A stretch of DNA of 64,000 nt from Streptoalloteichus tenebrarius. Lineage in GTDB: Bacteria > Actinomycetota > Actinomycetes > Mycobacteriales > Pseudonocardiaceae. The translations under genes were made by a program, and so were the position numbers. The first letter of the stretch is position 1, and every line of letters starts with the position of its first letter. Below are positions 29,459-38,183 of this stretch, piece by piece. Location of the stretch: positions 1-64,000 of the forward strand of contig NZ_JAMTCP010000039.1 in NCBI RefSeq assembly GCF_024171885.1. The letters are read 5' to 3'. A model generated the notes under the pieces. It ran no database searches and was not told the origin of the DNA. It was given only the letters and a program-made list of their open reading frames with translations.

Positions 29459-30661
29459 GTGAGCGTGGCTCCCCGAACCCTGCGCGTCGTTGAGCACCCG
29501 CTCATCCGGCTCCTGCCCTTCGTCGTGGTCCTGGGGTACCTGAGGCTCCCGGGCGTCAGCGTGCTGGCCCCCGCCGTGTCGGACTGGGTCGTCTCGTTCC
29601 TCTCCGCCTCGCTCCTCCTGTTCGGTCGACGCTTCCCCGGGTACGTCCTCCTCGCCCAGTCCACCCTGCTGGTCGCCGCCGCCTGGTGGTCGTCGGTCGC
29701 GTCGGACCTGGTCCACGTGCTCCTCGTGGTCTCGTTCGCCGAGATGGCGTTCCGCCGCACCGGCCGGCTCGTCGCGCTCGGCGCCGCGGGGGCCGCCGCC
29801 GCGATCGCCGTCAAGTTCCTGATCGTGGGGGTCAGCGGCGACGTCATGACGCTGGTCTTCCGGCTCGGGATGAACGTGGGCGTCCCGGTGCTCGTGGGCG
29901 GCTACATGCGCCTGTTGCGTCAGGCGGCGGAGGACGCCGACCGGAGGGCGAGCGAGGTCGAGCTGCGGCGGGAGTCCGAGACCAGGGCCGCGCGGGCCGC
30001 CGAGCGCACCGCCATCGCGCGGGAGCTGCACGACCTGGTCGCCCACCACGTCGCCTCGATCGCGTTGCGCGCCGCGACGGCGCGTCACGTGGCCGGCGAC
30101 GATCCGGAGGTCGGGCGGGCACTGGAGGACATCCGCGCCACCGCGAAGGACACCTTGTCCGAGCTGCGAGGCCTGCTGGCGGTGCTGCGCGACCCCCAGG
30201 TGGTCGACGCCGACGCCACCGTCGCCCTGATGGACGCCGACGACCTCGGCGCCGCGCTCGACGCCGTGGTCGAGCGGACCAGGCAGGCGGGGTTGTCCGT
30301 CGACGCGCGGATCGACCCGAAGATCCACTCGCTGAACCTGGTCAGGAGGGGAGCGCTGTTCCGGGTCGTGCAGGAGGCCCTGACCAACGCGAGCAGGCAC
30401 GCTGGGCCGGGCGCGCGGGTGCATCTCGACGTCGCCCTCGACGGCGCCCTCGACGGCGAGGTCGCCCGCGTGGACGTCGCGAACACGCTGCCCGCCCCCG
30501 CCGGCCCGCTCGACGACCCGCCCCAGGGGCATGGGCTCGTCGGGATGCGGGAACGGATGCAGCTCCTCGGCGGGACGCTCACCGCCGGACTGGACCCGGT
30601 GGGGTGGCGGGTGCGCGCGACGTTCCCCGTCGCGGGGGAGGGGACCCGGCGGCCATGGTGA
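29459..30661 (+). CDS. Sensor histidine kinase, NarL/DesK type
   Basis: A 400-aa protein. Four to five hydrophobic helices span residues ~12-150. A HisKA_3 dimerisation domain follows with the phospho-accepting His in AIARELHDLVAHHVASIA (~residue 190), then a HATPase with FRVVQEALTNASRHAG (N box) and GHGLVGMRERMQLLGG (G box). GTG 29459. It overlaps the response regulator by 7 bases, so the two form a pair. The signal is unknown. Confidence 0.92.
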   Translation: MSVAPRTLRVVEHPLIRLLPFVVVLGYLRLPGVSVLAPAVSDWVVSFLSASLLLFGRRFPGYVLLAQSTLLVAAAWWSSVASDLVHVLLVVSFAEMAFRRTGRLVALGAAGAAAAIAVKFLIVGVSGDVMTLVFRLGMNVGVPVLVGGYMRLLRQAAEDADRRASEVELRRESETRAARAAERTAIARELHDLVAHHVASIALRAATARHVAGDDPEVGRALEDIRATAKDTLSELRGLLAVLRDPQVVDADATVALMDADDLGAALDAVVERTRQAGLSVDARIDPKIHSLNLVRRGALFRVVQEALTNASRHAGPGARVHLDVALDGALDGEVARVDVANTLPAPAGPLDDPPQGHGLVGMRERMQLLGGTLTAGLDPVGWRVRATFPVAGEGTRRPW

Positions 30662-31329
30662 CCACGCTGCTCGTCGTCGACGACCAACCCCTGGTCCGCG
30701 CGGGCCTGCGCATGCTCTTCGGGCCGCAGCCGGAGGTCGAGGTCGTCGGCGAGGCGGCCAACGGCCGCGAGGCCGTCGAGCTGGCGGAACGGCTCAGGCC
30801 CGACGTCGTGCTGATGGACCTGCGGATGCCCGTGCTGGACGGCATCGGCGCGACCAAGGAGATCCTCGCGCGGCGCCCGGCCACGCGGATCATCGTGCTC
30901 ACCACGTTCGACGACGACGAGCACCTGTACCCGGCCCTGACGGCCGGCGCCTGCGGGTTCCTCGCCAAGGACGCGCCGCCGGAGGAGCTGCTGGCCGCCG
31001 TGGAGCAGGCGGCGCGGGGTCGGCTGCCGTTCAGCCGGGACGTCCTCGGCCGGATCGTCCGCCAGGCCGTGGACAGCAGGAGCGCCGAGGCCAGGTCCAC
31101 GCGGCCCGTCCCGCACCTGTCGCCCCGCGAGCGCCAGGTGCTGGCGCTGCTGGCGGCCGGCCTGTCCAACAGCGAGATCGCCCAGCGGCTCCACCTCGGC
31201 GTGACGACGGTGAAGACGCACATCGCGGGACTGATGGCGAAGACGGGCTGCGCCAACAGGGTCCAGTTGGCGGTGCTGGCGGTCCAACTGGGGCTGTCGG
31301 TGGAGGACGGTCGCGGGGACCTTCACTGA
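30655..31329 (+). CDS. LuxR/NarL-family response regulator
   Basis: A 224-aa protein. The receiver domain has acidic DDQPLVRAGLR, phospho-acceptor Asp in VVLMDLRMPVLDG (~residue 55), Thr in VLTTFDDDE and Lys in FLAKDAPPEE. The C-terminal LuxR HTH is LSPRERQVLALLAAGLSNSE with VTTVKTHIAGLMAK. It starts at ATG 30655 inside the kinase gene's 3' end. It is the partner of that kinase. Confidence 0.94.
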   Translation: MVTTLLVVDDQPLVRAGLRMLFGPQPEVEVVGEAANGREAVELAERLRPDVVLMDLRMPVLDGIGATKEILARRPATRIIVLTTFDDDEHLYPALTAGACGFLAKDAPPEELLAAVEQAARGRLPFSRDVLGRIVRQAVDSRSAEARSTRPVPHLSPRERQVLALLAAGLSNSEIAQRLHLGVTTVKTHIAGLMAKTGCANRVQLAVLAVQLGLSVEDGRGDLH

Positions 31330-31364
31330 ATTCGATGTCGGTGGGTCGTGCTTGGCTGCCTGGT

Positions 31365-31808
31365 ATGGATCATGGAATGGACGTCGGCGCGCGCTCGGCG
31401 TCGACCAGCGCGGTGGTGGAGGAGTTCCTGCGGAGGACGCGGGAGGGCGATCCGGACCGGATCGCGGAGCTGTACGCGGAGACGGTCGACTGGCGGGTGA
31501 GCTGGCCCGAACCCCGGCATCCGGCGGTGCCGTGGATCCGCCCGAGGAGCACGCGCGCGGACGTGGCGGACCACTACCGCGTCTTCGGTGAGACCTGCGT
31601 GCCCGACGAGGGCTCCGTGACGCTCGAACAGATCACCGTGGACGGCCCGCACGCGTTCCTGGTCGGGGCGAGTTCGCAGGTGGTCAGGCCCACCGGCAGG
31701 CGCTTCACCATGTCCTTCGTCCTGCGCCTGACCATCGAGGAGGGCCTGATCACGGCGCATCACATGTACGAGGACAGCCTCGCGGTCCTCCGGGCCTTCG
31801 AGGGCTGA
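31365..31808 (+). CDS. SnoaL-like / NTF2-fold protein
   Basis: A protein of about 147 aa with an NTF2-like fold: helix VVEEFLRRTREGDPDRIAELY followed by strand/loop DWRVSWPEPRHPAVPW and the C-terminal SFVLRLTIEEGLITAHHMYED. Such proteins are small enzymes or binding proteins in secondary metabolism or stress. Starts at 31335, 31365 and 31377 are all possible; the middle one is listed. A hairpin terminator follows 22 bases downstream. Confidence 0.78.
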   Translation: MDHGMDVGARSASTSAVVEEFLRRTREGDPDRIAELYAETVDWRVSWPEPRHPAVPWIRPRSTRADVADHYRVFGETCVPDEGSVTLEQITVDGPHAFLVGASSQVVRPTGRRFTMSFVLRLTIEEGLITAHHMYEDSLAVLRAFEG

Positions 31809-31830
31809 CGGCTCCGCGCCGCTCGGCCCG

Positions 31831-31865
31831 CGCCCGTGACCGACAGCTCCTGCCGGTCACGGGCG
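31831..31865 (+). terminator. Hairpin terminator after the SnoaL-like gene
   Basis: Perfect 12-bp arms CGCCCGTGACCG (31831-31842) and CGGTCACGGGCG (31854-31865) with an 11-base loop. No T-run. It separates the two-component/SnoaL genes from the cmk operon. The rest of 31866-32095 holds no gene and probably carries the cmk promoter. Confidence 0.7.
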
Positions 31866-32095
31866 GTGGGGGTGACGGAGTGTCACGCCTACTCCCGTCA
31901 GAGGGACCACTGGTGGGCAGGGCGCGACCGCGTCACCCGCTCGGCGGTTACCTTCGCCTGACAGCGCGAGGCCGCTCGCACAGCTGGCACCGACCACGCG
32001 GTGCCGGGGCGGGCGGAACAAACAGGCAGAATGGTGGTTTGAACGGGGGGCGAACGACGCCCCGCCGGGGCGACGACCAGTGACGAGGAGGCGTG

Positions 32096-32821
32096 GTGGC
32101 GCGCAGCGAGCTGCGGGGCGTGGTGGCGGTGGACGGCCCGTCCGGCACCGGGAAGTCCACTGTCGCGCGGCGACTCGCGGCCGGCTTCGGCGCCGAGTAC
32201 CTCGACACGGGCGCGATGTACCGCGCGGTGACGCTGGCCGTGCTGCGCTCGGCGGTCGACCTCGCGGACGTCGACGCGATCGTGGAGGTCGCGGAGCGGG
32301 CGGAGCTGGTCTCGGGCACCGACCCGGAGCGGCCGACCGTCCACCTCGGCGTCGAGGACGTCGCCGAGGAGATCCGCGGGCCCGAGGTCACCGCGGCCGT
32401 CTCGGCCGTCTCGGCCGTCCCCGGGGTGCGCGAGCTGCTCGTCCGACACCAGCGGCGGATCATCGACGCGGCGGTGGCCAGGACCGGCGGCATCGTGGTC
32501 GAGGGCAGGGACATCGGCACGACCGTCGCCCCCGACGCCGGGCTCAAGGTGTTCCTCACCGCCTCCGCCGAGGCCAGGGCGCTGCGCAGGGCCGCGCAGG
32601 ACAGCGCGGCCGGCAGGGACGCCTCGGTGGACGTCACGCTGGCCGACGTCCAGCGCCGCGACCGGCTGGACTCCAGCCGCGCCGTGTCGCCGCTGCGCCG
32701 GGCCGAGGACGCCGTCGAGGTCGACACCACCGAGCTGGACGTCGCCGGGGTGCTGCGGGAGCTGACCGCCCTCGTGGAGCGGCGCGGCCTGCGGCCGGTG
32801 CCGGAACGGAGTCGGCGATGA
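32096..32821 (+). CDS. cmk: Cytidylate kinase
   Basis: A 241-aa P-loop kinase phosphorylating CMP/dCMP. Walker A GPSGTGKST (residues ~14-22), YLDTGAMYRAVTL, VVEGRDIGTTVAPDA and the LID Arg cluster QRRDRLDSSR are all present. GTG 32096 is preferred over GTG 32093 because GAGGAGG ends 4 bases before it. It forms an operon with the acyltransferase and der, each overlapping the next by 4 bases. Confidence 0.95.
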   Translation: MARSELRGVVAVDGPSGTGKSTVARRLAAGFGAEYLDTGAMYRAVTLAVLRSAVDLADVDAIVEVAERAELVSGTDPERPTVHLGVEDVAEEIRGPEVTAAVSAVSAVPGVRELLVRHQRRIIDAAVARTGGIVVEGRDIGTTVAPDAGLKVFLTASAEARALRRAAQDSAAGRDASVDVTLADVQRRDRLDSSRAVSPLRRAEDAVEVDTTELDVAGVLRELTALVERRGLRPVPERSRR

Positions 32822-33618
32822 GCACGGCCGGCGAGGCGAGGCGGTCCCCGACGGCCGTCCCCGGGCGCGCCGTCGCGACCGGAGCCGAGCTGCCACCGGG
32901 GGCGTGGCCGTGGCTGCACGACGTGGCCCGGTGGATCGGCACGTGGTGGTACCGGCCCTTCTTCCGGCTGCGCGTCCACGGCGCGGAGCGGGTCCCGCAC
33001 GGGGTTCCCGTGGTGATGGTGGCCAACCACAGCGCGTTCGTCGACGGGCCGCTGTTGTACGGCATGGTCCGCCGGCGTTCCGTCTTCCTGATCAAACGTG
33101 AGATCTTCCGGGGGCCGCTGGGCTGGGCGCTGCGCCGGCTCGGCCAGCTCCCGGTCCGGCGGGGGGAACCGGACCGCACGCCGCTGCTCGCCGCCGTGCG
33201 CGTGCTGCGCGCCGGCGGCCTCGTCGGGGTGTTCCCCGAGGGCACCAGGGGCGACGGTTCGGTGAGCGACGCCGAGAACGGCGCCGCCTGGCTGGCCCGC
33301 TCCTCCGGCGCGGTGGTGCTGCCGGTGGCCTGCCGGGGCACCCTGCGGCCGCGCGGCGGCCGCCGGAGGTTCCGGCCCAGGGTGGACGTGCTGGTCGGGG
33401 AGCCGTTCGCCCTGCCGGCGGAGAAGGGCCGCGCCGGGCTGCGCGCCGCCACCGAGCGGCTCCGCGCCGAGCTGGCGGCCCTCGTGACCGAACTCGACCG
33501 ACGGCGGGACGAGGAGGTCCCCAGCGTGACCGACCGACCGACAACCGACACAGCGCGCGCGTCGGGCACGCCCGGGGAACGGGCGTCCCGCGACATGACG
33601 AGGGGAGAACGAGCGTGA
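32818..33618 (+). CDS. 1-acyl-glycerol-3-phosphate acyltransferase (PlsC-like)
   Basis: A 266-aa acyltransferase with the catalytic motif NHSAFVDG (H-x4-D, ~residue 67), FPEGTRGDG (~residue 142) and the flanking RGEPDR block. It likely acylates lysophosphatidate at the membrane. ATG 32818 overlaps cmk, and the stop overlaps der. The C-terminal ~30 residues are a Thr/Arg-rich tail. The cmk-plsC-der order is conserved in Actinobacteria. Confidence 0.92.
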   Translation: MSTAGEARRSPTAVPGRAVATGAELPPGAWPWLHDVARWIGTWWYRPFFRLRVHGAERVPHGVPVVMVANHSAFVDGPLLYGMVRRRSVFLIKREIFRGPLGWALRRLGQLPVRRGEPDRTPLLAAVRVLRAGGLVGVFPEGTRGDGSVSDAENGAAWLARSSGAVVLPVACRGTLRPRGGRRRFRPRVDVLVGEPFALPAEKGRAGLRAATERLRAELAALVTELDRRRDEEVPSVTDRPTTDTARASGTPGERASRDMTRGERA

Positions 33619-35027
33619 CCGGCCTGGACGGCACGTGGGCCGACGAGGCCGAGTGGACGGCGTTGGACGAGGCCGCGGAGGCCGCGGACCTGCCGGGCGG
33701 CGGCGAGCCGCCCCAGCCGACGCTGGCCGTCGTCGGCCGCCCCAACGTGGGCAAGTCGACGTTGGTGAACCGGATCCTGGGCCGCCGTGAGGCGGTCGTG
33801 CAGGACGTTCCCGGTGTCACCAGGGACCGCGTCGCCTACGACGCGCTCTGGAACGGGCGCCGGTTCACCGTGCTCGACACCGGCGGCTGGGAGCCGGACG
33901 CGCAGGGCCTCCAGGCGGCGGTGGCCGCCCAGGCCGAGCTGGCCATGTCCACCGCCGACGCGATCCTGCTCGTCGTCGACGCCACCGTCGGCGCGACCAC
34001 GACCGACGAGGCCGTGGCCAAGGTGCTGCGCCGCTCGAAGCGCCCGGTGCTGCTCTGCGCCAACAAGGTCGACGACGAGCGCCTGATGGCCGACGTGGCC
34101 TCCCTGTGGTCCCTGGGGCTCGGCGAGCCCATGCCGGTCAGCGCCCTCCACGGGCGCGGCTCCGGCGACCTGCTCGACGCGGTGCTGAACGCGCTGCCCG
34201 AGACGCCGAAGGAGGTGTTCGGCGGCACCGGCGGCCCGCGCCGCGTGGCGTTGGTGGGCAAGCCGAACGTGGGCAAGTCCAGCCTCCTCAACCGGCTGAC
34301 CGGCGAGGAGCGCTCGGTCGTCGACTCGGTGGCCGGCACCACCGTCGACCCGGTCGACTCGCTGGTGGAGCTGGACGGCGAGACCTGGCGGTTCGTCGAC
34401 ACCGCCGGCCTGCGCAAGCGGGTGCACACCGCCAGCGGCGCCGAGTACTACGCGTCGCTGCGTACCAAGGCCGCGATCGAGGCCGCGGAGGTCGCCATCG
34501 TCCTGGTGGACGCCAGCGAGCCGCTCAGCGAGCAGGACCTGCGCGTGGTCAGCATGGTCGTCGACGCGGGCAGGGCGCTGGTGCTCGCCTACAACAAGTG
34601 GGACCTCGTGGACGAGGACCGGCGCTACCAGCTCGCCAAGGAGATCGACCGCGAGCTGGTGCGGGTGCGCTGGGCGGAGCGGATCAACGTCTCGGCGCGC
34701 ACCGGGCGCGCGGTGGCGAAGCTCGCCCCGGCGCTGCGCACGGCGCTGACCTCGTGGGACCAGCGGGTGCCCACCGGTCAGCTCAACGCCTGGCTCAACG
34801 ACCTGGTCGCCGCGACCCCGCCGCCGGTGCGCGGCGGCAAGCAGCCGAAGATCCTCTTCGCGACCCAGGCGCAGACCCGGCCGCCGACGTTCGTGCTGTT
34901 CACGACGGGCTTCCTTGAGGCGGGCTACCGGCGGTTCCTGGAGCGCAAGCTCCGCGAGACCTTCGGTTTCACCGGCAGCCCGGTGCGGATCTCCGTCCGC
35001 GTGCGGGAGCGCAAGCCCCGCAAGTGA
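33615..35027 (+). CDS. der: Ribosome biogenesis GTPase Der
   Basis: A 470-aa double-GTPase (EngA) required for 50S assembly. Its two P-loops are [12 protein letters not shown] and [12 protein letters not shown], with DTGGWEPD and DTAGLRKR as switch II regions and NKVD / NKWDLVD specificity motifs. A C-terminal KH-like domain ends in RVRERKPRK. The N-terminal ~35 residues are an acidic extension common in actinobacterial Der. GTG 33615 overlaps the acyltransferase stop. Confidence 0.96.
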   Translation: MTGLDGTWADEAEWTALDEAAEAADLPGGGEPPQPTLAVVGRPNVGKSTLVNRILGRREAVVQDVPGVTRDRVAYDALWNGRRFTVLDTGGWEPDAQGLQAAVAAQAELAMSTADAILLVVDATVGATTTDEAVAKVLRRSKRPVLLCANKVDDERLMADVASLWSLGLGEPMPVSALHGRGSGDLLDAVLNALPETPKEVFGGTGGPRRVALVGKPNVGKSSLLNRLTGEERSVVDSVAGTTVDPVDSLVELDGETWRFVDTAGLRKRVHTASGAEYYASLRTKAAIEAAEVAIVLVDASEPLSEQDLRVVSMVVDAGRALVLAYNKWDLVDEDRRYQLAKEIDRELVRVRWAERINVSARTGRAVAKLAPALRTALTSWDQRVPTGQLNAWLNDLVAATPPPVRGGKQPKILFATQAQTRPPTFVLFTTGFLEAGYRRFLERKLRETFGFTGSPVRISVRVRERKPRK

Positions 35028-35172
35028 CGCCCTCCGCACCCGCCGCCCACCGCCTCATCACCCAGACGGTCTAGTCCACTGCGGTGCGTCATTTCACGAG
35101 CCGTGGAAACCACGGACGGATTACGCCTAGCCTTGCTGACCCAGTGGACGGACACAGGGAGGTGGGGCGGCG

Positions 35173-35856
35173 GTGCTGACCGGCCCCGAGGGTTCCGCCG
35201 TGGGCGGCAGAGTGCGGCTGGTGCTGGCCGACGACGAGGCCTTGCTCCGGCGTGGGTTGCGGGTGTTGCTGGAGGCGAGCGGGCGGATCGAGGTCGTGGC
35301 CGAGGCCGGTGACGGCGAGGAGCTGCTCACCGCCGTCGGCCGGCACGATCCCGACGTCGTGCTCGTCGACGTCCAGATGCCCGGGATGGACGGGCTGTCC
35401 GCGCTGCGGGTGCTGTGCGCCCAGCCGGACGCCCCCGCGGCGGCGGTGCTCACCACGTTCGACCTCGACGAGTACGTGGCCACCGCGCTGGAGTTCGGCG
35501 TGCAGGGGTTCCTGTTGAAGGACGCCGAGCCCGACGTCCTCGTCCGCTCGGTGCTGGACCTGGCCGCGGGCGGGGCCGTGCTCGACCCCCGCATCACCGC
35601 CCGGCTGCTGCCCCGGCTGCGGGTCGCCAGCGGGCAGCGGCGCGACATCGAGCGCGTCCGCTCGCTCAGCGCCCGTGAGCGGCAGGTCCTCGAACTGCTC
35701 GCCGACGGCCGCTCCAACGCCTCCATCGGCGAGAGCCTCGGGCTCACCGAGGCCACCGTGAAGAGCTACGTGTCCACCGTGCTGAGCAAGCTCGGCGCGC
35801 AGAACCGCGTCCAGGCGGCGTTGATCGCCCAGCGTGCCGTGGGCGTGGACGGATGA
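35173..35856 (+). CDS. LuxR/NarL-family response regulator (DesR-like)
   Basis: A 227-aa protein. Receiver domain: ADDEALLRRGLR, phospho-Asp in VVLVDVQMPGMDG, Thr in VLTTFDLDEY and Lys in FLLKDAEPDV. HTH: LSARERQVLELLADGRSNAS and ATVKSYVSTVLSKLG. GTG 35173 is listed; later in-frame GTGs (35200, 35212) would remove a non-conserved leader. It overlaps the downstream kinase by ATGA, so the regulator precedes the kinase here, the reverse of the 29-31 kb pair. Confidence 0.92.
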   Translation: MLTGPEGSAVGGRVRLVLADDEALLRRGLRVLLEASGRIEVVAEAGDGEELLTAVGRHDPDVVLVDVQMPGMDGLSALRVLCAQPDAPAAAVLTTFDLDEYVATALEFGVQGFLLKDAEPDVLVRSVLDLAAGGAVLDPRITARLLPRLRVASGQRRDIERVRSLSARERQVLELLADGRSNASIGESLGLTEATVKSYVSTVLSKLGAQNRVQAALIAQRAVGVDG

Positions 35857-37043
35857 GCGCCGTGTCGCCCCGTCTGTTGACCATCGCCAAGCGCGGGGGC
35901 GTCGAGGTGTTGCTCATCGGCGCCTCGGTGTCGTTGGTGCTGATGGCGCGGCCCTCCCTGTTCCCCTGGGCGCACGACGCGGCCCTCGTGGCCTCCCTGC
36001 TGCTGCCGCTGCGGCTCCTCTCCCCGGTGCTCATGCTGGCCGTGTGCGTGCCGGCGCTGTTCGGCGGCCTCGGCATGATCCCCACCGTGCTGACCCTGTT
36101 CCGGGTCGGCCGGTGCACCCGCTCGATCGTCCTGTTGGCGACCTGGGTCGTGCTCGCCGCCGGCGTCGCGCTGCTCGGCGTCGTGTGGTCGCAGCCGTGG
36201 TTGATGTGGAACGACCTCGTGCTCAGCGGGGTCTTCGGCATCCTCTACACGGGCTCGCCCGCCCTGCTCGGCAAGCTCGTGGCGACCAGGGAGGAGCTCG
36301 CGCGGAGCCTGCGGGAGCAGCAGCGGGCGCGGGCCGCCGAGCTGGCCGCGCGGGAGGAGAGCGCCAAGGCCGAGGAGCGCGCCGCCATCGCCAGGGAGAT
36401 CCACGACGCCGTCGGCCACCACGCCACCCTCATCGCCGTGGAGGCCGCCGCGCTCGCCGCCACCACCCAGGACGGTGAGGCCAGGGAGTCCGCGCTCCGG
36501 CTCCGCGCGCTCGCCAAGGAGTCGCTGGCCGAGATGCGCGCGGCGCTCGGGCTCCTCAACGGCATGCCCGAGCCCGCGCCCGGGCTGCCGCAGCTCCCCG
36601 AGATCGTCGCCAAGGCTCGTGCCGCCGGGCTGACCGTGCGCCTGGACGACCGCTCCGCCCTCGGGGCCGAGCTGACGCCCAGCGCCGGCCGTGCCGTCTA
36701 CCGGGTGGTGCAGGAGGCCATGACCAACGCCGCCAAGCACGCCCCCGGCGCGCCCGTCGTGGTCCGTCTCGACCGCCGTGGCGGCCGGCTTCGGGTGACC
36801 GTGGAGAACGGGGTGCCCACCGGTGCTCCGCTCCCGCAGGACGGCGCCCACGGCGCCGGCCTGCCCGGCCTCGTGGAGCGGATGCGTATGGCCGGTGGCG
36901 AGCTCACCGCCGCCCCCACCGCCGCCGGCGGCTTCGCCGTCGTCGCCGAGATCCCGCTCCGCGGCGTCGACCCGACCCCGACGAAAGTCGACGAGGACGA
37001 CTCGACGATCGGCGGTAGTCCCGCCGAACCCGCTCCCGCATAG
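35853..37043 (+). CDS. Sensor histidine kinase, DesK/NarL type
   Basis: A 396-aa kinase with about five N-terminal helices (residues ~15-140), a coiled-coil linker (LREQQRARAAELAAREESAK), a HisKA_3 domain with the His in AIAREIHDAVGHHATLIAVE, and a HATPase with YRVVQEAMTNAAKHAPG and GAGLPGLVERMRMAGG. It partners the regulator that overlaps it. The signal is unknown. Confidence 0.92.
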   Translation: MSAVSPRLLTIAKRGGVEVLLIGASVSLVLMARPSLFPWAHDAALVASLLLPLRLLSPVLMLAVCVPALFGGLGMIPTVLTLFRVGRCTRSIVLLATWVVLAAGVALLGVVWSQPWLMWNDLVLSGVFGILYTGSPALLGKLVATREELARSLREQQRARAAELAAREESAKAEERAAIAREIHDAVGHHATLIAVEAAALAATTQDGEARESALRLRALAKESLAEMRAALGLLNGMPEPAPGLPQLPEIVAKARAAGLTVRLDDRSALGAELTPSAGRAVYRVVQEAMTNAAKHAPGAPVVVRLDRRGGRLRVTVENGVPTGAPLPQDGAHGAGLPGLVERMRMAGGELTAAPTAAGGFAVVAEIPLRGVDPTPTKVDEDDSTIGGSPAEPAPA

Positions 37044-37148
37044 TTGATCTCGCCGGACCGGGGGGAGGTCGCGGCCAGGGGGGAGAAGCGGGGACGCCGG
37101 GGAGCGTCCCCGCTCGCGTGTCCGGACCCAGCCCCTGACCTCCCGATT

Positions 37149-37177
37149 TTGGGCGGTCGGGACGGATGCGCTAGAGT
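37149..37177 (+). promoter_or_regulatory. Sigma-70-type promoter of tRNA-Pro
   Basis: A -35 TTGGGC (37149-37154) and -10 TAGAGT (37172-37177) with 17-base spacing, 30 bases before the tRNA. The -10 matches the actinobacterial TAnnnT consensus. Confidence 0.6.
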
Positions 37178-37207
37178 GATCGAGCACCCCGCGATGGGGG
37201 GTGTGGC

Positions 37208-37281
<74 letters not shown>

Positions 37282-37290
37282 CGGCCAGCG

Positions 37291-37334
37291 AAGCCCCGGT
37301 GACCATGGCGAAAGCCCAGGTCACCGGGGCTTTT
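37291..37334 (+). terminator. Intrinsic terminator after tRNA-Pro
   Basis: Perfect 14-bp arms AAGCCCCGGTGACC (37291-37304) and GGTCACCGGGGCTT (37319-37332) with a 14-base loop, then TT. It starts 10 bases after the tRNA. Confidence 0.88.
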
Positions 37335-37396
37335 CGCATCCTCCTGTCGATCCCCGTTGATCATCCCCATGCGCCCCCGTCTCGCGCTGCGGCGGG

Positions 37397-37419
37397 TTTT
37401 GGGAGGATTTTGGGAGGAT
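37397..37419 (+). repeat. Direct repeat TTTTGGGAGGAT (x2), possible integrase arm sites
   Basis: TTTTGGGAGGAT occurs at 37397-37408 and again at 37408-37419, period 11. Short direct repeats next to the tRNA end are typical of arm-type binding sites of tyrosine integrases. The only integrase in the window is broken (39.35-39.9 kb). The rest of 37282-37676 holds no gene. Confidence 0.45.
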
Positions 37420-37676
37420 CGGTGTCCCTGGGTGGTTATGGGGTCGCGTTCCCGGGGCCGTGTCCCATCACCGGACCGGGTGTTGTTCGCGTGAACATTC
37501 GGCTGGCCAAGCGCTGTCGGTTTGGTCGCTTCTCGGGTGAGCCAGTCCTGGGCATCCGCATCCCCGCCGGCCGGCAGCCAGGGCAAGGGCGGTGTCGGTG
37601 GATGGACCTGGCGGGCGGCGCGGGCCCGGTGTCGTGTACGGCGTCGAACGCGATCACGCGCACGATGTGAGTCCAT

Positions 37677-38126
37677 GTGTCGCAGGCAGCGCGGGAATGG
37701 GCGTTCGTTGCGTCGCGATCAGCGAGGTTGAGCGGGTGCCAGCTCGTGGTGTTCCTGTGGTGTGCCGCGCCGGGGCGGTTCCGGCACGGCGACATCGCTG
37801 CGGCTGATGACATGGCGTTGCTGGCCGTCCGCCTGCTGCGTGTCGGTGGCATCCTTGCCGTACTCACCCACTGCGACTGGTCCAGCGGAGAGTTGGTCGA
37901 CCCGACCAGTGCTGTGGTGACCGCCGGGCAGAACGCCCACCTGCTCTACCTCCAGCACGTCGTCGTCATGCACACATGGGTGCGCGACGGCCAGATGCTT
38001 CTCCCTCTCGACCTACCGGCCGCATCGCCACATGTCTGGGTCTCGCAGCGCGACTTCGAGCAGGGCATTCGCCGTCCACATCAACCGGTCCATTCCGACG
38101 TGCTCGTGTTCGCCCGCCCCCCGTGA
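37677..38126 (+). CDS. SAM-methyltransferase-like protein of an integrative element
   Basis: A 149-aa ORF from GTG 37677. LLAVRLLRVGGILAVLTHCD resembles the late strands of a class I methyltransferase, followed by SGELVDPTSAVVTAGQNAHL and an ending HSDVLVFARPP. It lacks a SAM-binding motif I. From memory, similar ORFs sit just upstream of a DNA methyltransferase in actinomycete integrative elements, which matches the next feature. It may be truncated at the N-terminus. Function unknown. Confidence 0.5.
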   Translation: MSQAAREWAFVASRSARLSGCQLVVFLWCAAPGRFRHGDIAAADDMALLAVRLLRVGGILAVLTHCDWSSGELVDPTSAVVTAGQNAHLLYLQHVVVMHTWVRDGQMLLPLDLPAASPHVWVSQRDFEQGIRRPHQPVHSDVLVFARPP

Positions 38127-38183
38127 CCACCACGCCGGCCCCGCGTTCCACGACACGATGAGCACCGGGAGCGAGGTGGAGCG